In this document: piece after piece, positions 24,572 to 36,948 of the stretch | How positions within the stretch are numbered: position 1 is the stretch's first letter | Layout of the letters: the number at the start of each line of letters is the position of its first letter | Assembly: GCF_949987535.1 (NCBI RefSeq) | Contig: NW_026645885.1 | Coordinates: 124,001 to 188,000 of the forward strand | Direction: 5' to 3' | Length of the DNA stretch: 64,000 bases | From: Balaenoptera acutorostrata | Lineage: Eukaryota > Chordata > Mammalia > Artiodactyla > Balaenopteridae | Made by a program: the position numbers and the translations under genes | The notes under the pieces: generated by a model | The model's database searches: none | Told to the model about the DNA's origin: nothing | Seen by the model: the letters and a program-made list of their open reading frames with translations, nothing else

Positions 24572-26330
24572 TTGGCCAAAAAGGGCGTATGCGTTTTTTC
24601 CTGAATATATTCAGGAAAAAACGCATACGCCCTTTTTGGCCAAACAAGCAACCTGGAAAGGCCAATCAGCGCTCCAAAGAAGTCTCGCTTCCCAGCGGGC
24701 AAAAGGGCCATGCCGAAAAAAGTGTCCAAACCAGAAATGCAGGACCGGACATGGAGAAATGGGAGCCTTGCTACGCTGATGGGTGGGATGTAAATTGCCA
24801 ACAGCCACTCTGGAGAAGTGTACGGTGTGTTCTGAAACATCTAAAAAACACAGCTTGGAGAGCATAGGGCACTTCCACTCATGGGCGTATAAATTGGGAA
24901 AACTAAAAATCAGCAAGACACAGGCACCCCAAAGTTTAGGGCTGCTCTGTTGACAAGAACCCCCACTTCATTACACCTTAAATATCCTAGGAAAGCGAAA
25001 AATGGATAAAGAAGTTGTGATCCTCATGTACAATGGAATATCACTCAGCCATGAAATCCACGTCATAAGGCTAGTAGCAGCACGATGAGTGGATTTAGGT
25101 ACGACGATTCTAAGTGAAATAAGTCACACAGAAAAAGACACTTATCATAAGATATCACTTAGAGAGGGAATGTAAAAACCGCTACACTTGAACTGAATTA
25201 CAAAACAGAACAGAGTCACACGTTTAGGAAACACACTATGGCTGCTGAACGGGAAAGGTGAGGTGGGGTGATGCATAAAACAAGGGTTTCAAATTAGCTC
25301 AGATACCGTTCCATAAACCCAATATGTAAGAGACAAGACCTATTCCTTTTTCAGTGAACTGGACTCAACACCCCCTATTCACCGCACAAGAATATATCTG
25401 ACTAGTAAGAATCTTCAAACCTATGTACAGATATCTCTCCGTAAGTGAGTCAAGGGGGTGTAAAGCGGCATAAACACAGCCGTGAAAAGCAGCTAAACCC
25501 CATTATAAAAATAAATTACTTTTCAAAACCCGTGAAACAAAGACAGTGAAAGAGAGAGAAATTCTTACAAAATTCGTTCAGGGGCTGTGATGCAACCTGG
25601 ATTGACCATATCTAGACCCACAGCTGATTGAGACATAAGGGTGGACACTCTTGGGGCTGAGAGGTTCGGTGAGGTTGGGTGAGCCAACGCAGACCCTTTC
25701 AAGTCATACTGCATGGTACCCATCCCATGGGTCCCAAATCTCCAGGTTCAAGGGCATCTTCCTACGTCGAAAACAGGCATGAGAAACCCAGAAGATGGTA
25801 CACCGTGTGATCGGGAAAGGTTTCTAAAACGCACCTCATTTCTCATCTCCTTTGCTCGGGTTCGCCATTCCAGCCGATTTACTAGCCATCTCCCTCCTTG
25901 GAGAATCAGCACCTTTAACCTCCTGTTCCGTACAGGTTGCAATTTGTCCTGAGGATGAACGGGAAGAGGGGGAACCAATGAGAGACTAGCTCTAGGTGTT
26001 GGGACAGGCACAGGTCACTCTATTTTCCCATCAGGAAGAAGAATTAAGCACAAGCTCAGCCTGCCCCCCAGAACGAGAAGAGGGCCTGAAGCAATCCTGC
26101 GCTTTTGCGGCCAGCTCCCAAAAAAGCGAGTTGAAAAATGGAGCTCAGGGGCACTGCAATTCACAAACCTGCAGAGTTTTAAATGATACCTCTCGTCCAC
26201 AAATATATTAAGGGAAGGCAACGAAGAGGCTTTGAAAGCAAGGCAGAATTGCAGGAAACAGATTTCAGGAGGTAGATTCGAATCGCCTTGAAAGCACATG
26301 AAAAGCGGCAAAACGTGGACAATGATGCCC
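24572..26330 (+). repeat. Satellite monomer M14 (1,759 bp)
   Basis: Palindrome 24572-24643 is perfect (G/C), followed by ACAAGC instead of CCAAGC. CATGCCGAAAAAAG, CCGGACATGG, GTTGTGATCC and TATGTACAGATATC make it a near copy of M10, four monomers upstream. Confidence 0.95.
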
Positions 26331-28088
26331 TTGGCCAAAAAGGGCGTATGCCTTTTTTCCTGAATATATTCAGGAAAAAACGCATACGCCCTTTTTGGCC
26401 AACCAAGCAACCTGGAAAGGCCAATCAGCGCTCCAAAGAAGTCTCGCTTCCCAGCGGGCAAAAGGGCCATGCGGAAAAAAGTGTCCAAACCAGAAATGCA
26501 GGACCGGCCATGGAGAAATGGGAGCCTTGCTACGCTGATGGGTGGGATGTAAATTGCCAACAGCCACTCTGGAGAAGTGTACGGTGTGTTCTGAAACATC
26601 TAAAAAACACAGCTTGGAGAGCATAGGGCACTTCCACTCATGGGCGTCTAAATTGGGAAAACTAAAAATCAGCAAGACACAGGCACCCCAAAGTTTAGGG
26701 CTGCTCTGTTGACAAGAACCCCCACTTCATTACACCTTAAATATCCTAGGAAAGAGAAAAATGGATAAAGAAGTTGGGGTCCTCATGTACAATGGAATAT
26801 CACTCAGCCAGGAAATCAACGTCATAAGGCTAGTAGCAGCACGATGAGTGGATTTAGGTACGACGATTCTAAGTGAAATAAGTCACACCGAAAAAGACAC
26901 TTATCATAAGATATCACTTCTAGAGGGAATGTAGAACCGCTACACTTGAACTGAATTACAAAACAGAACAGAGTCACAGGTTTAGGAAACACACTATGGC
27001 TGCTGAACGGGAAAGGTGAGGTGGGGTGATGCATAAAACAAGGGTTTCAAATTAGCTCAGATACCGTTCCATAAACCCAATATGTAAGAGACAAGACCTA
27101 TTCCTTGCTCAGTGAACTGGACTCAACACCCCCTATTCACCGCACAAGAATATATCTGACTAGGAAGAATCTTCAAACCTATGTATTGATATCTCTCTGT
27201 AAGTGAGTCAAGGGGGTGTAAAGCGGCATAAACACAGCCGTGAAAAGCAGCTAAACCCCATTATAAAAATAAATTACTTTTCAAAACCCGTAAAACAAAG
27301 ACAGTGAAAGAGAGAGAAATTCTTACAAAATTCGTTCAGGGGCTGTGATGCAACCTGGATTGACCATATCTAGACCCACAGCTGATTGAGACATAAGGGT
27401 GGACACTCTTGGGGCTGAGAGGTTCGGTGAGGTTGGGTGAGCCAACGCAGACCCTTTCAAGTAATACTGCATGGTACCCATCCCATGGGTCCCAAATCTC
27501 CAGGTTCAAGGGCATATTCCTACATCGAAAACAGGCATGAGAAACCCAGAAGATGGAACACCGTGTGATCGGGAAAGGTTTCTAAAACGCACCTCATTTC
27601 TCATCTCCTTTGCTCGGGTTCGCCATTCCAGCCGATTTACTAGCCATCTCCCTCCTTGGAGAATCAGCACCTTTAACCTCCTGTTCCGTACAGGCTGCAA
27701 TTTGTTCTGAGGATGAACGGGAAGAGGGGGAACCAATGAGAGACTAGCTCTAGGAGTTGGGACAGGCACAGGTCACTCTATTTTCCCATCAGGAAGAAGA
27801 ATTAAGCACAAGCTCAGCCTGCCCCCCAGAACCAGAAGAGGGCCTGAAGCAATCCTGCGCTTTTGCGGCCAGCTCCCAAAAAAGCGAGTTGAAAAATGGA
27901 GCTCAGGGGCACTGCAATTCACAAACATGCAGAGTTTTAAATGATACCTCTCGTCCACAAATATATTAAGGGAAGGCAACGAAGAGGCTTTGAAAGCAAG
28001 GCAGAATTGCAGGAAACAGATTTCAGGAGGTAGATTCGAATCGCCTTGAAAGCACATGAAAAGCAGCAAAACGTGGACAATGATGCCC
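26331..28088 (+). repeat. Satellite monomer M15 (1,758 bp), C/C palindrome
   Basis: Palindrome 26331-26402 is mismatched at 26352 and 26381 (C/C). Variants: GCGTCTAAATTG near 26644, CACCGAAAAAG near 26886, CCTTGCTCAGTG near 27103, GGGCATATTCC near 27510, type B tail, CAAACATGCAG near 27922 and AAGCAGCAAAACG near 28060. Confidence 0.95.
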
Positions 28089-29846
28089 TTGGCCAAAAAG
28101 GGCGTATGCGTTTTTTCCTGAATATATTCAGGAAAAAACGCATACGCCCTTTTTGGCCAACCAAGCAACCTGGAAAGGCCAATCAGCGCTCCAAAGAAGT
28201 CTCGCTTCCCAGCGGGCAAAAGGGCCATGCGGAAAAAAGTGTCCAAACCAGAAATGCAGGACCGGCCATGGAGAAATGGGAGCCTTGCTACGCTGATGGG
28301 TGGGATGTAAATTGCCAACAGCCACTCTGGAGAAGTGTACGGTGTGTTCTGAAACATCTAAAAAACACAGCTTGGAGAGCATAGGGCACTTCCACTCATG
28401 GGCGTCTAAATTGGGAAAACTAAAAATCAGCAAGACACAGGCACCCCAAAGTTTAGGGCTGCTCTGTTGACAAGAACCCCCACTTCATTACACCTTAAAT
28501 ATCCTAGGAAAGAGAAAAATGGATAAAGAAGTTGGGGTCCTCATGTACAATGGAATATCACTCAGCCAGGAAATCAACGTCATAAGGCTAGTAGCAGCAC
28601 GATGAGTGGATTTAGGTACGACGATTCTAAGTGAAATAAGTCACACAGAAAAAGACACTTATCATAAGATATCACTTCTAGAGGGAATGTAGAACCGCTA
28701 CACTTGAACTGAATTACAAAACAGAACAGAGTCACAGGTTTAGGAAACACACTATGGCTGCTGAACGGGAAAGGTGAGGTGGGGTGATGCATAAAACAAG
28801 GGTTTCAAATTAGCTCAGATACCGTTCCATAAACCCAATATGTAAGAGACAAGACCTATTCCTTTTTCAGTGAACTGGACTCAACACCCCCTATTCACCG
28901 CACAAGAATATATCTGACTAGGAAGAATCTTCAAACCTATGTATTGATATCTCTCTGTAAGTGAGTCAAGGGGGTGTAAAGCGGCATAAACACAGCCGTG
29001 AAAAGCAGCTAAACCCCATTATAAAAATAAATTACTTTTCAAAACCCGTAAAACAAAGACAGTGAAAGAGAGAGAAATTCTTACAAAATTCGTTCAGGGG
29101 CTGTGATGCAACCTGGATTGACCATATCTAGACCCACAGCTGATTGAGACATAAGGGTGGACACTCTTGGGGCTGAGAGGTTCGGTGAGGTTGGGTGAGC
29201 CAACGCAGACCCTTTCAAGTAATACTGCATGGTACCCATCCCATGGGTCCCAAATCTCCAGGTTCAAGGGCATCTTCCTACATCGAAAACAGGCATGAGA
29301 AACCCAGAAGATGGAACACCGTGTGATCGGGAAAGGTTTCTAAAACGCACCTCATTTCTCATCTCCTTTGCTCGGGTTCGCCATTCCAGCCGATTTACTA
29401 GCCATCTCCCTCCTTGGAGAATCAGCACCTTTAACCTCCTGTTCCGTACAGGCTGCAATTTGTTCTGAGGATGAACGGGAAGAGGGGGAACCAATGAGAG
29501 ACTAGCTCTAGGAGTTGGGACAGGCACAGGTCACTCTATTTTCCCATCAGGAAGAAGAATTAAGCACAAGCTCAGCCTGCCCCCCAGAACCAGAAGAGGG
29601 CCTGAAGCAATCCTGCGCTTTTGCGGCCAGCTCCCAAAAAAGCGAGTTGAAAAATGGAGCTCAGGGGCACTGCAATTCACAAACCTGCAGAGTTTTAAAT
29701 GATACCTCTCGTCCACAAATATATTAAGGGAAGGCAACGAAGAGGCTTTGAAAGCAAGGCAGAATTGCAGGAAACAGATTTCAGGAGGTAGATTCCAATC
29801 GCCTTGAAAGCACATGAAAAGCGGCAAAACGTGGACAATGATGCCC
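28089..29846 (+). repeat. Satellite monomer M16 (1,758 bp)
   Basis: Palindrome 28089-28160 is perfect (G/C). Variants: GCGTCTAAATTG near 28402, CTAGGAAGAATC near 28917, CCCGTAAAAC near 29044, type B tail and GATTCCAATCG near 29791. Confidence 0.95.
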
Positions 29847-31603
29847 TTGGCCAAAAAGGGCGTATGCCTTTTTTCCTGAATATATTCAGGAAAAAACGCA
29901 TACGCCCTTTTTGGCCAACCAAGCAACCTGGAAAGGCCAATCAGCGCTCCAAAGAAGTCTCGCTTCCCAGCGGGCAAAACGGCCATGCGGAAAAAAGTGT
30001 CCAAACCAGAAATGCAGGACCGGCCATGGAGAAATGGGAGCCTTGCTACGCTGATGGGTGGGATGTAAATTGCCAACAGCCACTCTGGAGAAGTGTACGG
30101 TGTGTTCTGAAACATCTAAAAAACAGCTTGGAGAGCATAGGGCACTTCCACTCATGGGCGTATCAATTGGGAAAACTAAAAATCAGCAAGACACAGGCAC
30201 CCCAAAGTTTAGGGCTGCTCTGTTGACAAGAACCCCCACTTCATTACACCTTAAATATCCTAGGAAAGAGAAAAATGGATAAAGAAGTTGGGGTCCTCAT
30301 GTACAATGGAATATCACTCAGCCATGAAATCAACGTCATAAGGCTAGTAGCAGCACGATGAGTGGATTTAGGTACGACGATTCTAAGTGAAATAAGTCAC
30401 ACAGAAAAAGACACTTATCATAAGATATCACTTCGAGAGGGAATGTAAAAACCGCTACACTTGAACTGAATTACAAAACAGAACAGAGTCACACGTTTAG
30501 AAAACACACTATGGCTGCTGAACGGGAAAGGTGAGGTGGGGTGATGCATAAAACAAGGGTTTCAAATTAGCTCAGATACCGTTCCATAAACCCAATATGT
30601 AAGAGACAAGACCTATTCCTTTTTCAGTGAACTGGACTCAACACCCCCTATTCACCGCACAAGAATATATCTGACTAGTAAGAATCTTCAAACCTATGTA
30701 TTGATATCTCTCTGTAAGTGAGTCAAGGGGGTGTAAAGCGTCATAAACACAGCCGTGAAAAGCAGCTAAACCCCATTAAAAAAATAAATTACTTTTCAAA
30801 ACCCGTGAAACAAAGACAGTGAAAGAGAGAGAAATTCTTCCAAAATTCGTTCAGGGGCTGTGATGCAACCTGGATTGACCATATCTAGACCCACAGCTGA
30901 TTGAGACATAAGGGTGGACACTCTTGGGGCTGAGAGGTTCGGTGAGGTTGGGTGAGCCAACGCAGACCCTTTCAAGTAATACTGCATGGTACCCATCCCA
31001 TGGGTCCCAAATCTCCAGGTTCAAGGGCATCTTCCTACATCGAAAACAGGCATGAGAAACCCAGAAGATGGAACACCGTGTGATCGGGAAAGGTTTCTAA
31101 AACGCACCTCATTTCTCATCTCCTTTGCTCGGGTTCGCCATTCCAGCCGATTTACTAGCCATCTCCCTCCTTGGAGAATCAGCACCTTTAACCTCCTGTT
31201 CCGTACAGGCTGCAATTTGTTCTGAGGATGAACGGGAAGAGGGGGAACCAATGAGAGACTAGCTCTAGGAGTTGGGACAGGCACAGGTCACTCTATTTTC
31301 CCATCAGGAAGAAGAATTAAGCACAAGCTCAGCCTGCCCCCCAGAACCAGAAGAGGGCCTGAAGCAATCCTGCGCTTTTGCGGCCAGCTCCCAAAAAAGC
31401 GAGTTGAAAAATGGAGCTCAGGGGCACTGCAATTCACAAACATGCAGAGTTTTAAATGATACCTCTCGTCCACAAATATATTAAGGGAAGGCAACGAAGA
31501 GGCTTTGAAAGCAAGGCAGAATTGCAGGAAACAGATTTCAGGAGGTAGATTCGAATCGCCTTGAAAGCACATGAAAAGCAGCAAAACGTGGACAATGATG
31601 CCC
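29847..31603 (+). repeat. Satellite monomer M17 (1,757 bp), C/C palindrome
   Basis: Palindrome 29847-29918 is mismatched at 29868 and 29897 (C/C). Variants: GCAAAACGGCC near 29975, a 2-bp deletion giving AAAAAACAGCTTGG near 30118, GTATCAATTGGG near 30160, GCGTCATAAAC near 30738, CCATTAAAAAAATAAATT near 30773, TTCTTCCAAAATTCG near 30835, type B tail and AAGCAGCAAAACG near 31575. Confidence 0.95.
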
Positions 31604-33361
31604 TTGGCCAAAAAGGGCGTATGCGTTTTTTCCTGAATATATTCAGGAAAAAACGCATACGCCCTTTTTGGCCAACCAAGCAACCTGGAAAGGCCAATCA
31701 GCGCTCCAAAGAAGTCTCGCTTCCCAGCGGGCAAAAGGGCCATGCGGAAAAAAGTGTCCAAACCAGAAATGCAGGACCGGCCATGGAGAAATGGGAGCCT
31801 TGCTACGCTGATGGGTGGGATGTAAATTGCCAACAGCCACTCTGGAGAAGTGTACGGTGTGTTCTGAAACATCTAAAAAACACAGCTTGGAGAGCATAGG
31901 GCACTTCCACTCATGGGCGTCTAAATTGGGAAAACTAAAAATCAGCAAGACACAGGCACCCCAAAGTTTAGGGCTGCTCTGTTGACAAGAACCCCCACTT
32001 CATTACACCTTAAATATCCTAGGAAAGAGAAAAATGGATAAAGAAGTTGGGGTCCTCATGTACAATGGAATATCACTCAGCCAGGAAATCAACGTCATAA
32101 GGCTAGTAGCAGCACGATGAGTGGATTTAGGTACGACGATTCTAAGTGAAATAAGTCACACAGAAAAAGACACTTATCATAAGATATCACTTCTAGAGGG
32201 AATGTAGAACCGCTACACTTGAACTGAATTACAAAACAGAACAGAGTCACAGGTTTAGGAAACACACTATGGCTGCTGAACGGGAAAGGTGAGGTGGGGT
32301 GATGCATAAAACAAGGGTTTCAAATTAGCTCAGATACCGTTCCATAAACCCAATATGTAAGAGACAAGACCTATTCCTTGCTCAGTGAACTGGACTCAAC
32401 ACCCCCTATTCACCGCACAAGAATATATCTGACTAGGAAGAATCTTCAAACCTATGTATTGATATCTCTCTGTAAGTGAGTCAAGGGGGTGTAAAGCGGC
32501 ATAAACACAGCCGTGAAAAGCAGCTAAACCCCATTATAAAAATAAATTACTTTTCAAAACCCGTAAAACAAAGACAGTGAAAGAGAGAGAAATTCTTACA
32601 AAATTCGTTCAGGGGCTGTGATGCAACCTGGATTGACCATATCTAGACCCACAGCTGATTGAGACATAAGGGTGGACACTCTTGGGGCTGAGAGGTTCGG
32701 TGAGGTTGGGTGAGCCAACGCAGACCCTTTCAAGTAATACTGCATGGTACCCATCCCATGGGTCCCAAATCTCCAGGTTCAAGGGCATCTTCCTACATCG
32801 AAAACAGGCATGAGAAACCCAGAAGATGGAACACCGTGTGATCGGGAAAGGTTTCTAAAACGCACCTCATTTCTCATCTCCTTTGCTCGGGTTCGCCATT
32901 CCAGCCGATTTACTAGCCATCTCCCTCCTTGGAGAATCAGCACCTTTAACCTCCTGTTCCGTACAGGCTGCAATTTGTTCTGAGGATGAACGGGAAGAGG
33001 GGGAACCAATGAGAGACTAGCTCTAGGAGTTGGGACAGGCACAGGTCACTCTATTTTCCCATCAGGAAGAAGAATTAAGCACAAGCTCAGCCTGCCCCCC
33101 AGAACCAGAAGAGGGCCTGAAGCAATCCTGCGCTTTTGCGGCCAGCTCCCAAAAAAGCGAGTTGAAAAATGGAGCTCAGGGGCACTGCAATTCACAAACC
33201 TGCAGAGTTTTAAATGATACCTCTCGTCCACAAATATATTAAGGGAAGGCAACGAAGAGGCTTTGAAAGCAAGGCAGAATTGCAGGAAACAGATTTCAGG
33301 AGGTAGATTCCAATCGCCTTGAAAGCACATGAAAAGCGGCAAAACGTGGACAATGATGCCC
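31604..33361 (+). repeat. Satellite monomer M18 (1,758 bp)
   Basis: Palindrome 31604-31675 is perfect (G/C). It matches M16 in GCGTCTAAATTG, the type B tail and GATTCCAATCG near 33306, but has CCTTGCTCAGTG near 32376 like M15. Confidence 0.95.
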
Positions 33362-35118
33362 TTGGCCAAAAAGGGCGTATGCCTTTTTTCCTGAATATAT
33401 TCAGGAAAAAACGCATACGCCCTTTTTGGCCAACCAAGCAACCTGGAAAGGCCAATCAGCGCTCCAAAGAAGTCTCGCTTCCCAGCGGGCAAAACGGCCA
33501 TGCGGAAAAAAGTGTCCAAACCAGAAATGCAGGACCGGCCATGGAGAAATGGGAGCCTTGCTACGCTGATGGGTGGGATGTAAATTGCCAACAGCCACTC
33601 TGGAGAAGTGTACGGTGTGTTCTGAAACATCTAAAAAACAGCTTGGAGAGCATAGGGCACTTCCACTCATGGGCGTATCAATTGGGAAAACTAAAAATCA
33701 GCAAGACACAGGCACCCCAAAGTTTAGGGCTGCTCTGTTGACAAGAACCCCCACTTCATTACACCTTAAATATCCTAGGAAAGAGAAAAATGGATAAAGA
33801 AGTTGGGGTCCTCATGTACAATGGAATATCACTCAGCCATGAAATCAACGTCATAAGGCTAGTAGCAGCACGATGAGTGGATTTAGGTACGACGATTCTA
33901 AGTGAAATAAGTCACACAGAAAAAGACACTTATCATAAGATATCACTTCGAGAGGGAATGTAAAAACCGCTACACTTGAACTGAATTACAAAACAGAACA
34001 GAGTCACACGTTTAGAAAACACACTATGGCTGCTGAACGGGCAAGGTGAGGTGGGGTGATGCATAAAACAAGGGTTTCAAATTAGCTCAGATACCGTTCC
34101 ATAAACCCAATATGTAAGAGACAAGACCTATTCCTTTTTCAGTGAACTGGACTCAACACCCCCTATTCACCGCACAAGAATATATCTGACTAGTAAGAAT
34201 CTTCAAACCTATGTATTGATATCTCTCTGTAAGTGAGTCAAGGGGGTGTAAAGCGGCATAAACACAGCCGTGAAAAGCAGCTAAACCCCATTAAAAAAAT
34301 AAATTACTTTTCAAAACCCGTGAAACAAAGACAGTGAAAGAGAGAGAAATTCTTCCAAAATTCGTTCAGGGGCTGTGATGCAACCTGGATTGACCATATC
34401 TAGACCCACAGCTGATTGAGACATAAGGGTGGACACTCTTGGGGCTGAGAGGTTCGGTGAGGTTGGGTGAGCCAACGCAGACCCTTTCTAGTAATACTGC
34501 ATGGTACCCATCCCATGGGTCCCAAATCTCCAGGTTCAAGGGCATCTTCCTACATCGAAAACAGGCATGAGAAACCCAGAAGATGGAACACCGTGTGATC
34601 GGGAAAGGTTTCTAAAACGCACCTCATTTCTCATCTCCTTTGCTCGGGTTCGCCATTCCAGCCGATTTACTAGCCATCTCCCTCCTTGGAGAATCAGCAC
34701 CTTTAACCTCCTGTTCCGTACAGGCTGCAATTTGTTCTGAGGATGAACGGGAAGAGGGGGAACCAATGAGAGACTAGCTCTAGGAGTTGGGACAGGCACA
34801 GGTCACTCTATTTTCCCATCAGGAAGAAGAATTAAGCACAAGCTCAGCCTGCCCCCCAGAACCAGAAGAGGGCCTGAAGCAATCCTGCGCTTTTGCGGCC
34901 AGCTCCCAAAAAAGCGAGTTGAAAAATGGAGCTCAGGGGCACTGCAATTCACAAACCTGCAGAGTTTTAAATGATACCTCTCGTCCACAAATATATTAAG
35001 GGAAGGCAACGAAGAGGCTTTGAAAGCAAGGCAGAATTGCAGGAAACAGATTTCAGGAGGTAGATTCGAATCGCCTTGAAAGCACATGAAAAGCAGCAAA
35101 ACGTGGACAATGATGCCC
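33362..35118 (+). repeat. Satellite monomer M19 (1,757 bp), C/C palindrome
   Basis: Palindrome 33362-33433 is mismatched at 33383 and 33412 (C/C). It matches M17 in GCAAAACGGCC, the 2-bp deletion near 33635, GTATCAATTGGG and CCATTAAAAAAATAAATT. GGGCAAGGTG near 34039 and CTTTCTAGTAAT near 34484 differ from M17. Confidence 0.95.
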
Positions 35119-36876
35119 TTGGCCAAAAAGGGCGTATGCGTTTTTTCCTGAATATATTCAGGAAAAAACGCATACGCCCTTTTTGGCCAACCAAGCAACC
35201 TGGAAAGGCCAATCAGCGCTCCAAAGAAGTCTCGCTTCCCAGCGGGCAAAAGGGCCATGCGGAAAAAAGTGTCCAAACCAGAAATGCAGGACCGGCCATG
35301 GAGAAATGGGAGCCTTGCTACGCTGATGGGTGGGATGTAAATTGCCAACAGCCACTCTGGAGAAGTGTACGGTGTGTTCTGAAACATCTAAAAAACACAG
35401 CTTGGAGAGCATAGGGCACTTCCACTCATGGGCGTCTAAATTGGGAAAACTAAAAATCAGCAAGACCAGGCACCCCAAAGTTTAGGGCTGCTCTGTTGAC
35501 AAGAACCCCCACTTCATTACACCTTAAATATCCTAGGAAAGAGAAAAATGGATAAAGAAGTTGGGGTCCTCATGTACAATGGAATATCACTCAGCCAGGA
35601 AATCAACGTCATAAGGCTAGTACCAGCACGATGAGTGGATTTAGGTACGACGATTCTAAGTGAAATAAGTCACACAGAAAAAGACACTTATCATAAGATA
35701 TCACTTCGAGAGGGAATGTAAAAACCGCTACACTTGAACTGAATTACAAAACAGAACAGAGTCACACGTTTAGAAAACACACTATGGCTGCTGAACGGGC
35801 AAGGTGAGGTGGGGTGATGCATAAAACAAGGGTTTCAAATTAGCTCAGATACCGTTCCATAAACCCAATATGTAAGAGACAAGACCTATTCCTTTTTCAG
35901 TGAACTGGACTCAACACCCCCTATTCACCGCACAAGAATATATCTGACTAGTAAGAATCTTCAAACCTATGTATTGATATCTCTCTGTAAGTGAGTCAAG
36001 GGGGTGTAAAGCGGCATAAACTCAGCCGTGAAAAGCAGCTAAACCCCATTATAAAAATAAATTACTTTTCAAAACCCGTGAAACAAAGACAGTGAAAGAG
36101 AGAGAAATTCTTCCAAAATTCGTTCAGGGGCTGTGATGCAACCTGGATTGACCATATCTAGACCCACAGCTGATTGAGACATAAGGGTGGACACTCTTGG
36201 GGCTGAGAGGTTCGGTGAGGTTGGGTGAGCCAACGCAGACCCTTTCAAGTAATACTGCATGGTACCCATCCCATGGGTCCCAAATCTCCAGGTTCAAGGG
36301 CATCTTCCTACATCGAAAACAGGCATGAGAAACCCAGAAGATGGAACACCGTGTGATCGGGAAAGGTTTCTAAAACGCACCTCATTTCTCATCTCCTTTG
36401 CTGGGGTTCGCCATTCCAGCCGATTTACTAGCCATCTCCCTCCTTGGAGAATCAGCACCTTTAACCTCCTGTTCCGTACAGGCTGCAATTTGTTCTGAGG
36501 ATGAACGGGAAGAGGGGGAACCAATGAGAGACTAGCTCTAGGAGTTGGGACAGGCACAGGTCACTCTATTTTCCCATCAGGAAGAAGAATTAAGCACAAG
36601 CTCAGCCTGCCCCCCAGAACCAGAAGAGGGCCTGAAGCAATCCTGCGCTTTTGCGGCCAGCTCCCAAAAAAGCGAGTTGAAAAATGGAGCTCAGGGGCAC
36701 TGCAATTCACAAACCTGCAGAGTTTTAAATGATACCTCTCGTCCACAAATATATTAAGGGAAGGCAACGAAGAGGCTTTGAAAGCAAGGCAGAATTGCAG
36801 GAAACAGATTTCAGGAGGTAGATTCGAATCGCCTTGAAAGCACATGAAAAGCGGCAAAACGTGGACAATGATGCCC
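35119..36876 (+). repeat. Satellite monomer M20 (1,758 bp)
   Basis: Palindrome 35119-35190 is perfect (G/C). Variants: GCGTCTAAATTG near 35432, a 1-bp deletion giving CAAGACCAGGC near 35461, AGTACCAGCAC near 35620, CTTCGAGAGGG near 35704, AACTCAGCCG near 36018, TTTGCTGGGGTTCG near 36399 and a type B tail. Confidence 0.95.
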
Positions 36877-36948
36877 TTGGCCAAAAAGGGCGTATGCCTT
36901 TTTTCCTGAATATATTCAGGAAAAAAGGCATACGCCCTTTTTGGCCAA
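36877..36948. repeat. Palindrome of M21 in the compensated C/G state
   Basis: This copy is perfectly self-complementary over 72 bases, but the pair at 36898 and 36927 is C/G where most copies have G/C. M24 (42152-42223) shows the same perfect, compensated form. M35 and M36 also carry C/G but have TACA instead of TATA at the centre. These copies show both arms changed together. Confidence 0.95.

Larger units (their letters stand above)
28089..35118 (+). repeat. Two-unit higher-order repeat: M16-M17 duplicated as M18-M19
   Basis: Both dimers are 3,515 bp. M16 and M18 share GCGTCTAAATTG and GATTCCAATCG; M17 and M19 share a C/C-mismatched palindrome, GCAAAACGGCC, a 2-bp deletion giving AAAAAACAGCTTGG, GTATCAATTGGG and CCATTAAAAAAATAAATT. 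Small differences remain, such as GCGTCATAAAC in M17 only and CTTTCTAGTAAT at the end of M19 only. M20 begins a third, diverging repeat of the pattern. Confidence 0.88.
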
